Shown here: positions 1 through 7,623 of the stretch, piece after piece
How positions within the stretch are numbered: position 1 is the stretch's first letter
Layout: each line of letters begins with the position of its first letter
Assembly: GCA_040381075.1 (NCBI GenBank)
Contig: JBEIHX010000031.1
Coordinates: 1 to 40,200, forward strand
DNA from: JBEIHX01 sp040381075
GTDB taxonomy: Bacteria > Pseudomonadota > Alphaproteobacteria > Caulobacterales > Aquidulcibacteraceae
Direction of reading: 5' to 3'
Length of the DNA stretch: 40,200 nucleotides
Program-made: the position numbers and the translations under genes
Notes under the pieces: generated by a model
Seen by the model: the letters and a program-made list of their open reading frames with translations, nothing else
Databases searched by the model: none
What the model was told of the DNA's origin: nothing

Positions 1-589
1 CCTGTACTGGCGCTCAGATGATCCGGCGCAACTCCCCACTGGGCGTGCAACGCAGCCGACCGATCGAGGCGCATGTCCCCCCCAGGCGCTCAAAGGCGCA
101 GGGGGCGAAGGGCTGCTCTCGATCGGCCGGCCCGAGGCGGAAAGGATGACCTAAACCGCAACTGAGAGGTACAGGGGCGGTCGTGGCAGCCACGGGCTCG
201 TTTAGTGAGCTTGCCCAATCAGGCTGATCCCGAAATCATCGCGCGCAACGATCGCTTTGCTGCGCACCCAGTGCAATTTACGGCCAGCGATGAGCATGCG
301 GCGAAGACTGCCGCAGGGCGGGTTCTCGGCGCTCCTGTGTTTGACATTATTGACGCAGGCGGGCTGCCAAGGGCCCGGTTTTCCGGGCGTCTGGCCATGT
401 CTGGGTCAAACAGGCTCTGTGTTGCGGCATGGGTCGCGACCGGGCGTTTGCAGCAGCGTAGTCTGCCTGGCGCCGGTCATGTCTTCGCCGGCGGTGTTGG
501 GGCGCGCTCCTGCGCAAGCGTGCACGGGACGAGCTGGAACTTGCCAATTTCGCCCCGGCAGAGCTAGCCTGACCCCCGGGGGAAAATCC
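1..589. other. Gene-poor left edge
   Basis: No convincing coding region was found. Open frames overlap on both strands here, but their translations are rich in Arg, Pro and Ala without recognisable domains, as expected from shadow reading in GC-rich DNA. The frame of the downstream membrane protein stays open back to about position 257, and part of that extension resembles a weak lipoprotein-type signal (LCLTLLTQAGC). It is not followed by a recognisable mature protein and I do not call it. No tRNA or riboswitch core was recognised. Confidence 0.5.
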
Positions 590-1222
590 ATGACGCAGCG
601 CGCCCGTTTGAGTTCTGGCGTCATCGCGCTTGTGGCCTGGTTTGGTCTTGGGCTGCACCTCATTGTTGCAACCGTGGAGAGCGTGCAGCGCGGCGGCGGC
701 GCGTTTGACGCCACCTTGCACTCGCTTACCTACTACACGATCCTGTCAAATCTTCTGGTGGCGCTGACCATGACGGCCGTGACAGTGCATCGCTGGCCTG
801 GCGGCGCCCAGCCCGATCAATCATTCCTCGGGGCTGTGACGCTGTCCATCCTCATCACCTTTGTGGTGTTCTGGACGGTGCTGAGCGATAAGTGGTCGCC
901 GCAGGGTCTGCGCTGGACGTCGGATCGGATCATGCACGGCGCTGTGCCTCTGCTCATGGTGGCGTTTTGGTTCGTGTTTGCGCCAAAATCTGACCTGCGC
1001 TGGCGTGACGCCCTTGTCTGGCCAGCGTTTGTTGCAGTCTACGGCGTCTTCGCCCTGGTTCTCGGCGGGATAACGGGGAAGTATACCTACTTCTTTCTCG
1101 ATCTGCATAAGGAAGGATGGGGCGGGGTTGCTCGCAACAGTGCTGTCCTTCTGGTCGCCTTCAGCGGCATGGGCGGTTTAATGATCGGCGCTGGTCGTCT
1201 TGTTGACCGCCGCCGGCGCTGA
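590..1222 (+). CDS. Pr6Pr-type six-helix integral membrane protein
   Basis: This 210-residue protein is almost entirely hydrophobic, with about six predicted transmembrane helices. The segments begin near residues 8 (VIALVAWFGLGLHLIVA), 45, 80, 110, 135 and 180. The overall pattern, including SLTYYTILSNLL, the SDKWSPQGLRW loop and YFFLDLHKEGWGGVARN, matches the Pr6Pr (FAR-17a/AIG1-like) bacterial membrane family, which has no assigned biochemical function. The ATG at 590 is chosen because a purine-rich GGGGGAAAA lies just upstream and the hydrophobic protein begins there. The open frame extends further 5' but that extension is low-complexity and unlike a protein of this family. It appears monocistronic. 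Family assignment is from sequence pattern; function is unknown. Confidence 0.8.
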   Translation: MTQRARLSSGVIALVAWFGLGLHLIVATVESVQRGGGAFDATLHSLTYYTILSNLLVALTMTAVTVHRWPGGAQPDQSFLGAVTLSILITFVVFWTVLSDKWSPQGLRWTSDRIMHGAVPLLMVAFWFVFAPKSDLRWRDALVWPAFVAVYGVFALVLGGITGKYTYFFLDLHKEGWGGVARNSAVLLVAFSGMGGLMIGAGRLVDRRRR

Positions 1223-1590
1223 CGTTGGATCCGCCATGGCGGTGCTGTCGACGATCGTGCGACCCGCCGTGTGGCTGCTCGTGTCCAGAGGGCGATCTTA
1301 CGCCGATTTGCCCAACGCTCCGGTGAGGCCTCACACCATCATTGTAACGAATTATCGAAATGTTAATAAATTATCCCTTGCCTATGAAGCGGCGTGTACA
1401 AATCAGCTTGCTGAACATAACTCAAAATCAGCCTGCGCAGGCTCACTTGGTATGTTTCTTGTTCGCCTTTGACTGGGCTGGCTGAAAACGTGAATGGTCT
1501 GGAGGCGTGGCGCGTGCGCCCGCCCTGCAGGTTCGCGACGCGTGAACTGGCGTATCCGGCGCTCTCGGGGCGCGGTAGGGCGCGGTAGAG
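1223..1590. other. Intergenic region with AT-rich patch
   Basis: No gene is seen. The stretch around 1341-1400 is conspicuously AT-rich for this GC-rich window. It holds the heptamer AATTATC twice in direct orientation (1350-1356 and 1369-1375, 19 bp apart), with a loose sigma70-like pair TTGTAA (1342) and TTAATA (1363). A tandem 10-bp repeat GGCGCGGTAG lies at about 1569-1588, just before the next gene. A promoter for the downstream gene could lie here, but nothing decisive is visible. Confidence 0.35.
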
Positions 1591-2343
1591 ATGGACCAGC
1601 GCATTGGCCAGAGACCTGGCGGCATCGACATCGCAGTTTTGATGGCGATCATCGGCATGCTCGCCTTGTTTGGCGCAGCCGGTTTCGGAAAACTTTCAGA
1701 AAAGTCGCCGCGGTTTTCGGAAACCCCGTCGTCCGGCGCGCCAAAGTCCGGAGCAGGCGATGCAGCGTCCAGGGCGGGCGCGCCGGACGATGCGCCTGTG
1801 CCGCAGACGGGTTTCGGCGGTGAGGCAGCGACACCCCGTCTTGAACAACACGGCGACCTGCTCATTTCGTATTCGGGCCTTCAAACTCCGGTTGAGCTCT
1901 CTGATGTCCACCGTGTGCTGATCGCGGACCTGGCAGACGCCGGACTTTACATTGGCGCAGCTGGAGCGGGCGCTGCTTGGCACAAGCTTGACCTCGATGG
2001 CGACGGCGGGGACGAATATCTCGTATTTCTTACACTGAACCGTGGGCGGGACGGGGATGACGCTGGCCGGTATCTTGTTGTTTATCGGCGCATGGACGGC
2101 GCCTGGAGAGCCGGCCCCACTCAAATTATTGCACGAAAATCTGACGGGGAGGCGCCCGCCGATCGGATCACGTTCCGCGACCGAGTTCTTTCTCTGGTCA
2201 AGTTTGTGTTTGGCGAGGGAGATGCGCCATGCTGCCCCTCACAGGCCCGTGAGCTCACCTTTGACATTACAGCCAGCGCCATGCCGATAGCCCGATCGGC
2301 TGATCAGGGGAAAACCAGCCGGGGCGGGCTGTACGATAACTGA
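1591..2343 (+). CDS. Hypothetical membrane-anchored protein with DxDxDG-type loop
   Basis: This 250-residue protein belongs to no family I recognise. An N-terminal hydrophobic segment (about residues 10-30, IDIAVLMAIIGMLALFGAAG) would act as a signal anchor. A low-complexity Ser/Gly/Ala/Pro linker follows (about 35-85), then a globular domain. The domain contains DLDGDGGDEYLVFLTL (about residue 132), an Asp-rich turn like the calcium-binding loops of VCBS/FG-GAP-type repeats or EF-hand-like loops, and a later CC pair (DAPCCPSQ). The layout suggests a periplasmic, membrane-tethered domain. The ATG at 1591 follows a tandem GCGCGGTAG repeat and has only a weak Shine-Dalgarno. No operon partner is evident; the LuxR-type gene starts 160 bp downstream. 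Confidence 0.65.
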   Translation: MDQRIGQRPGGIDIAVLMAIIGMLALFGAAGFGKLSEKSPRFSETPSSGAPKSGAGDAASRAGAPDDAPVPQTGFGGEAATPRLEQHGDLLISYSGLQTPVELSDVHRVLIADLADAGLYIGAAGAGAAWHKLDLDGDGGDEYLVFLTLNRGRDGDDAGRYLVVYRRMDGAWRAGPTQIIARKSDGEAPADRITFRDRVLSLVKFVFGEGDAPCCPSQARELTFDITASAMPIARSADQGKTSRGGLYDN

Positions 2344-2502
2344 AGTTCCCCGTGGGCGCTGGGCGCGCGGAGCCAGTGCGAATGTGTCGCAGGACAAGAA
2401 GCCTGCGCGTGTCAGCGATTTCCTGTTTGATTGTTCAGACGTCTATCTGGAAGGATCGCTCCCAGTGAGTTTGTATCCGGCGCGGGCGCAGGCTGAGCGG
2501 GT

Positions 2503-3300
2503 GTGAGGATGCCTATGATGCCCGTGAGGCCCGCTCAGCTTGCGGGCGTAGAGGTTGCTCCGCCGCCCGAAACACCGACCCTCCTTTATCGCGACTATGT
2601 CACGCACTTGCAGGCGCTCTCCGCCGCCGCCTCGATTGCTGCGCTGGCGGACGCCTTCGCTGCCGCCATCGCCCCGCTCGGGTACCCGTGTGTGGTGGTT
2701 TGCGTCCCCGCTCATCGCCAGAGCGCCGATGGTCCCTGGGTTGTGCTCTTCGAACGCTCGCCTGCCGGTTTTCTTGACCAGTATCTGGCGCACGGCTCAT
2801 GGATCCATGATCCCGTTATCGCCATGTCCAAACGCACGACGGATCCATTCACCTGGTCGCAGGCCCATGCCCTTCAGGACACCCCGGAGGCGCGCAGCGT
2901 CCGTGAGGCGGCCCAAACATTCGGCTTGCATGAGGGGCTGGCGCTGCAACTCATCGGCGGCGATGGCCGCAGGATGCTCGTCTCCATCGCCGGCGCCCAG
3001 CCGAAAACCGACATTGCTTCGCGCGCGGCAGTTGAATTGTTCGCTCATGCGATGCGCCGGCGCACTGACCAGCTAAGTCGTCCGATCCACGTGAAGGCGC
3101 GTCGCAATCAGCTTACCGCACGCGAAATCGAGGTTCTGATGCTGATCTCGCATGGTGCGACGGACAAGCAGGTGGCGGCGCAGCTCGGCATTCACGAGCG
3201 AACCGTGGGCAAGCACGCCACGCGGATCCTCGAGAAACTGTCCTGCCGCAGCCGGGCTGAAGCCGTTGCACAGGCGCTGCGTCATTGTCTGATCATTTAG
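2503..3300 (+). CDS. LuxR-family transcriptional regulator (LuxR solo)
   Basis: This 265-residue regulator has an N-terminal autoinducer-binding-like domain (about residues 30-185) and a C-terminal LuxR-type helix-turn-helix (about 200-262: LTAREIEVLMLISHGATDKQ, then HERTVGKHATRILEKL). Several positions conserved in acyl-homoserine-lactone receptors are visible: the Tyr of DQYL, the Asp-Pro of HDPV, the Trp of FTW, and the Gly of HEGLAL. The Trp that normally precedes the Tyr by four appears to be Phe. No luxI-type synthase is in the window, so it is a solo or orphan. The start is either the GTG at 2503 or the ATG at 2509. Which ligand it binds, if any, cannot be read from the sequence. Confidence 0.85.
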   Translation: MRMPMMPVRPAQLAGVEVAPPPETPTLLYRDYVTHLQALSAAASIAALADAFAAAIAPLGYPCVVVCVPAHRQSADGPWVVLFERSPAGFLDQYLAHGSWIHDPVIAMSKRTTDPFTWSQAHALQDTPEARSVREAAQTFGLHEGLALQLIGGDGRRMLVSIAGAQPKTDIASRAAVELFAHAMRRRTDQLSRPIHVKARRNQLTAREIEVLMLISHGATDKQVAAQLGIHERTVGKHATRILEKLSCRSRAEAVAQALRHCLII

Positions 3301-3773
3301 CCTGCTGGGGGGAACCCTCCATAGGATTTGCGGCGCTGAAGACTATCCTTGCGGTCAGTGAAGCATCTCGCTTCGTTGGGGACGCATGGGGGCGGCTGGA
3401 GATGATGATGCGGTCAATGACTGCATCAGAGCGATCGAGCCGTCCCCAGTTCCTCGCGGACAGGATTGCGCCTGCCCAGCAATGCGATCTGCTTCTCAGG
3501 GGCAGGACTTCCCGGGACCTCCCGGCCAGGGCCCGGCCGGCGTCGTCGTTTCTCCCCAGCTGACGGCGTTGCGTCTCTCCCGACCCGCGGTCCTGTCGCC
3601 GGGCGAGCTGGGTTTGTCGCCACCACACCCCGTGCCGAGCACGGGGTTGCGATGGCTGAATGCTCCAGTCGGGGGCGGTCGCGGGTCGTGGGCCCCTGAG
3701 ACGCGGACGGGACCGGACGCGCTTCACCATGCATTGAAGGCTTGACCCCCGCGGACGCTGCGCCTACCTGCGC
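3301..3773. other. Gene-free leader region before the TPP riboswitch
   Basis: No protein family is recognisable on either strand. Short inverted repeats of the kind CCCGG/CCGGG occur around 3510-3545, as expected in very GC-rich DNA. The promoter of the downstream riboswitch-receptor transcript should lie in the 3' part, but I cannot place it with confidence. Confidence 0.4.
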
Positions 3774-3866
3774 GTGACCCGGGGAGTCCCGCCATGGGGC
3801 TGAGAGGCTGCTCATTTGCGCAGCGACCCGTTGAACCTGCTCCGGATCATGCCGGCGAAGGGAGAC
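3774..3866 (+). ncRNA. TPP (THI-box) riboswitch
   Basis: The conserved thiamin pyrophosphate aptamer core is readable in order: the P2 5' element GGGGAGTCCC (3781-3790), the pyrimidine-sensing motif CTGAGAGG (3800-3807), then GACCCGTTGAACCTG (3825-3839). The pyrophosphate-arm hairpin TCCGGATCATGCCGG (3841-3855) follows, and the closing GCGAAGGGA (3855-3863). P1 can form between CCC at 3778-3780 and GGG at 3860-3862. The 3' strand of P1 (AAGGGAG) is also the Shine-Dalgarno of the receptor gene whose ATG is at 3870. Ligand binding should therefore hide the ribosome site and lower translation when TPP is plentiful. The motif order is seen in the sequence; the regulatory logic follows the established THI-box mechanism. 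Confidence 0.93.
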
Positions 3867-3869
3867 GTG

Positions 3870-6005
3870 ATGCGCACTGTATTGCCCGCTGCGGGTGTGT
3901 TGTTTCTGGCCTGTGCGCCTGCGCTCGCCGCCCCGATCACCGTCGACACGGTCATCACCGTCAGAGGCGGTGCTGAAAGTGATTTCATCGCCCCGGCCGC
4001 GGTGACGGTCCTGGACGCTGACACCATCGCAGCGCGCGGCGTCACGACGCTGGATGCAGCTGTGATCGCAGCACCTGGTCTTCATATGATAAATGACCAG
4101 GACCCTGGAACGAACATCGTATCCTTGCGTGGCGTCTCAACCGACAGGCTGCAACAGGCTGCGATCGCATATCTGGCCGATGGCGTCGCGCTTGCCGATA
4201 CGGAGTTCTTCACGGGCAGGCTTTACGATATTGCGCAGATCGAAGTCCTCAAGGGACCGCAGGGAGCAGTTCTCGGCAAGAGCGCCGCTGGCGGCGCTCT
4301 GCAGATCGTCACCCGCGATCCGTCATCGCAGCTGGGGTATGTCTCATTGGGCGCCGGAGATGGCGCATGGCGCAGCGGCGAGGGCGCGCTCAGCATCCGC
4401 CTTGGCGCGGGATGGCGGGCGCGCGCTGCTGGCGCTTGGTCGGCGGCGGACGGATGGATCCGCAACCGCACATTGGATAGGGTTGTGGATGCGGAGGAAA
4501 GCCGGAACCTGCGCCTGCGCCTGTCAGGGCCGCTGGGGCCTGCGGCGCTGCAGCTCAAATTCCAATGGATGGAGGATGACGGCGGCGCCGCCTGGGCGTC
4601 CTCCAACAATGTCACTGGACTGGCCCTGGGCGTTCTGGATGGTCCGGTCCTGACTGATCCGATCGGCGATTTCGAGGGCCGCAGCGCGCGGCAGTGGTCG
4701 CAGGCCAGCGCGCGCGTCACGGCGCCGTTGGCTGGCGGCGAGGTGTCTGGTGTGCTGGCGTCGGATCGCTATCGCAAGCGTTGGTTCGAAGAACTCGACT
4801 ATCGCGCAGGACCGCTGACGTTTTTCGGCGCCCCGGTTTTTCCCCAAGGTCTGCAACCAATCTCACAGCCGACGGATATTTCGGTCCAGACGGGTGAGTT
4901 GCGTTGGGCGCGCGTGTTTGACCGCGGAGAGGGCGCAGTCGCCTGGCGGCTTACAGTTGGCGGTTTCGTGCAAGACATAGCCCGACGTCGGATTGATGAC
5001 TTCGGGCCGCTTCTGTTTGGCGCGCCGGCCCCGGCTTATGATACGACAAGCCTTCAGTCCGCGATATTTGCAGGTGTCGCTGCAACAGGTGAGCGCTGGA
5101 TTGGCGAATTCCAGCTGCGCTCAGATCAGGACGATCGGACACAGACGATAACCGTTTCCGGAGCCCGGATTGACAGGCGCGATGTTTCATTTCGAAAGGT
5201 TCAGCCGCGCCTGGCGCTTGGCTTCATGCCCAACGAAGAGCTGAACTTTTATGGTGTGTATGGGGAGGGCTTTCGAACCGGCGGTTTCAATCCGCTTCCC
5301 GGGGCCGGTTCGATCTGGAAGGCCCGCTTCGAACCAGAGGTCACACGAAGCCTTGAGGCTGGCGCCAAAGCGCGCGGTGCGGGCTGGCGCCTGGACGCCA
5401 ATGTCTTTGAAAGCCGGATCGAAAATTATCAGAATTATACGTTCCTGGATGGCCAGTCCGTGACCTTGAGCGTTGACGAAGTCCGGGTGCGCGGCATCGA
5501 GCTGTCTGGCGAGGCTGTGCTTGCGCTGTCGCGGGCAAGTGACCTGGTCCTTTCCGCTGGCTATGCCCGCTCGCGCGGCGTGATCGACCGGTTCATCGCG
5601 CCTGATCCGCTGATGGCAGGGCGGTCCCGCGACTATTCTGGCGCTCGCACGCCGAATGCGCCCGATTGGACTGGGACCGCGTCGGCGCGTCTGGAGCATC
5701 GCGTTTCAGGTGTTGAGCTGACATTACAGGCGGACATAAACGCTACAGGCGAGACGTACTTCGAGCTGGACAACGTGTTGCGTGCGCCAGCCAAGAGTTG
5801 GATCGATCTGCGTGCGGGCGTGGCGCGCAACGGTTGGTCGGCTGCACTATGGGGCCGCAATGTCTCAAATGAGCGTTGGGCGATCTCGGCCTTCGGTCAG
5901 GGCATGTTGCCGCTGCTTGCGGGGCTCGGGCCGAATGGACCATTTGATACGTTCACTCTCAATCGCGGCCGTCAATGGGGCGCCGAGATCACACGTCGCT
6001 TCTAG
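3870..6005 (+). CDS. TonB-dependent outer-membrane receptor, predicted thiamin-related uptake
   Basis: This 711-residue protein has an N-terminal signal peptide (LFLACAPALA, cleavage about residue 20), a TonB-box-like DTVITV, and a plug domain (about 30-145; IAYLADGVAL, IEVLKGPQGAVLGKSAAGGA). A long beta-barrel follows and ends in Phe (ITRRF), as usual for BamA-assembled porins. Length fits TonB-dependent receptors. The ATG at 3870 is chosen over earlier in-frame starts because they fall inside the riboswitch, and because AAGGGAG lies 5 bases upstream and a signal peptide begins there. The TPP aptamer directly in front implies import of thiamin or a thiamin precursor or phosphate. No thiamin biosynthesis or inner-membrane transport gene is in the window. 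It converges on gatB with a 3-bp gap. Confidence 0.9.
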   Translation: MRTVLPAAGVLFLACAPALAAPITVDTVITVRGGAESDFIAPAAVTVLDADTIAARGVTTLDAAVIAAPGLHMINDQDPGTNIVSLRGVSTDRLQQAAIAYLADGVALADTEFFTGRLYDIAQIEVLKGPQGAVLGKSAAGGALQIVTRDPSSQLGYVSLGAGDGAWRSGEGALSIRLGAGWRARAAGAWSAADGWIRNRTLDRVVDAEESRNLRLRLSGPLGPAALQLKFQWMEDDGGAAWASSNNVTGLALGVLDGPVLTDPIGDFEGRSARQWSQASARVTAPLAGGEVSGVLASDRYRKRWFEELDYRAGPLTFFGAPVFPQGLQPISQPTDISVQTGELRWARVFDRGEGAVAWRLTVGGFVQDIARRRIDDFGPLLFGAPAPAYDTTSLQSAIFAGVAATGERWIGEFQLRSDQDDRTQTITVSGARIDRRDVSFRKVQPRLALGFMPNEELNFYGVYGEGFRTGGFNPLPGAGSIWKARFEPEVTRSLEAGAKARGAGWRLDANVFESRIENYQNYTFLDGQSVTLSVDEVRVRGIELSGEAVLALSRASDLVLSAGYARSRGVIDRFIAPDPLMAGRSRDYSGARTPNAPDWTGTASARLEHRVSGVELTLQADINATGETYFELDNVLRAPAKSWIDLRAGVARNGWSAALWGRNVSNERWAISAFGQGMLPLLAGLGPNGPFDTFTLNRGRQWGAEITRRF

Positions 6006-6008
6006 GTC

Positions 6009-7487
6009 TCAGTCGATTTGCAGCTTTTTGCGCAGGAGCTCGTTGACAGCGTTTGGATTGGCCTTGCCGCCGGAGGCTTTCATTACCTGGCCGACCCACC
6101 AGCCGAACGCCTTTGGTTTCTCGCGGACCTCCGCCACCTTGTCCGGGTTGGCAGCCATCACGGCGTCGATCACCTGTTCGATCGCCGTAAGATCGGTCAC
6201 CTGCCGAAGGCCTTCCCTCGCAACGATGTCGCCGGGCGCATCCCCCGTCTCGAACATCCGCTCAAACACATCCTTGGCGATCCGACCGGAGATTGTTCCG
6301 TCAGAGATCAGGTCTATCAGACCGCCAAGTTTGGCTGCATCGACCTTCGAGCGCGCAAGTTCTAGGCCTGCTTTGTTCAGGGCGCCAAAGAAATCCTGGG
6401 TGACCCAGTTTACGGAGAGCTTGGGATCGCGGCCTCTCGCCACGGCCTCGAAGAATGCGGTGCGCTCGCCGTCTGCGACCAGAACACTGGCGTCATAGGA
6501 TGAAAGGCCGTACTCGGCGATCAGACGCTGCTTCCTGGCGTCCGGAAGTTCAGGCAGGCTTGCCTCGATCTCCTTCACCCAGGCTGGGTCGAGCACGAGA
6601 GGTAGAAGGTCGGGGTCTGGAAAATAGCGATAATCGTGCGCGTCTTCCTTCGAGCGCATGGAGCGGGTTTCCCCAGTTTTAACGTCGAACAGGCGGGTCT
6701 CCTGCCGGATCCGTCCGCCGTCTTCGATCACGCCAATCTGGCGGCGGGCTTCATACTCTACCGCCATCGCCACATAGCGCATGGAATTCACGTTCTTGAT
6801 TTCACAGCGCGTGCCGAGTTCGCCGCCCGGACGGCGCACTGAGACGTTGACGTCTGCGCGCAGGCTGCCTTCGTCCATATTGCCGTCGCAGGTGCCGAGT
6901 GCGCGCAGGATTGCGCGCAACTTCTTGAGGTAGGCCGCGGCTTCCTCCGATGAGCGCAGGTCGGGCTTCGAGACGATTTCCATCAGCGCGACGCCGGCCC
7001 TGTTCAGGTCGACGAAGGTAAAATCGGGGTCCATATCGTGAATGGACTTGCCAGCGTCCTGTTCTAGGTGGATGCGCTCAATGCGCACAGGCACCGAGCC
7101 GCCATCGTCAAGATCAACCTCGACCTCGCCTTCGCCGACAATCGGATGCTGATACTGGCTGATCTGGTAGCCGGCCGGCAGATCCGGGTAAAAATAGTTC
7201 TTGCGGTCGAAGCGGCTCAACAGATTGATTTTTGCTTTGAGGCCAAGTCCCGTCCGGATCGCCTGCTCAACGCAGAAACGGTTTATGACCGGCAGCATGC
7301 CGGGCATGGCGGCGTCGACAAGACTTACATGCGCGTTCGGGTCGCCGCCATACGCAGCCGAGGCGCCCGAGAAGAGCTTGGCGTTGGAGGCGACTTGGGC
7401 GTGCACTTCCAGCCCGATGATGACCTCCCAGTCGCCAGTCGCTCCTGGAATCAGCTTGCCCCGCCGCTCGATCATGTCGATCGCCAT
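6009..7487 (-). CDS. gatB: Aspartyl/glutamyl-tRNA amidotransferase subunit B
   Basis: GatB is the tRNA-binding and kinase/transamidation subunit of GatCAB. This complex converts Glu-tRNA(Gln) and Asp-tRNA(Asn) to Gln- and Asn-tRNA using ammonia channelled from GatA. The 492-residue protein has the family hallmarks: IIGLEVHAQ near the N-terminus, DLPAGYQISQYQHPI, the segment GVALMEIVSKPDLRSSEEA, and GSLRADVNVSVR. The C-terminal YqeY-like tail ends NAVNELLRKKLQ. Length is normal. The start is ATG 7487 (a GTG at 7490 is directly before it), with GGGGAGA upstream. It is the third gene of gatC-gatA-gatB, with a 136-bp gap after gatA. Confidence 0.97.
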   Translation of the reverse strand: MAIDMIERRGKLIPGATGDWEVIIGLEVHAQVASNAKLFSGASAAYGGDPNAHVSLVDAAMPGMLPVINRFCVEQAIRTGLGLKAKINLLSRFDRKNYFYPDLPAGYQISQYQHPIVGEGEVEVDLDDGGSVPVRIERIHLEQDAGKSIHDMDPDFTFVDLNRAGVALMEIVSKPDLRSSEEAAAYLKKLRAILRALGTCDGNMDEGSLRADVNVSVRRPGGELGTRCEIKNVNSMRYVAMAVEYEARRQIGVIEDGGRIRQETRLFDVKTGETRSMRSKEDAHDYRYFPDPDLLPLVLDPAWVKEIEASLPELPDARKQRLIAEYGLSSYDASVLVADGERTAFFEAVARGRDPKLSVNWVTQDFFGALNKAGLELARSKVDAAKLGGLIDLISDGTISGRIAKDVFERMFETGDAPGDIVAREGLRQVTDLTAIEQVIDAVMAANPDKVAEVREKPKAFGWWVGQVMKASGGKANPNAVNELLRKKLQID

Positions 7488-7623
7488 CACGCCGTCTCCC
7501 CACCGGCGAGTGTGCGCCGGACCATAGCCGCATCAAAAACGCCTGCGCAGGGCCAGCCGGCGGCCCGTGACGCCGGTCCCCTCCCTTGTGCGCGTGCCGC
7601 TCTCGCCGCATACCCGGCCATAG

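Noticed and set aside
257..589. N-terminal extension of the Pr6Pr-type membrane protein with a lipoprotein-like signal
   Set aside because: The extension is low-complexity and Cys/Pro-rich, and a good start with a ribosome site lies at 590. The lipobox-like stretch has no plausible mature protein after it.
2431..2450. Short palindrome AGACGTCT (2437-2444) before the LuxR gene as a lux-box
   Set aside because: Only 8 bp of symmetry, far shorter than the 18-20 bp of known lux-type boxes.
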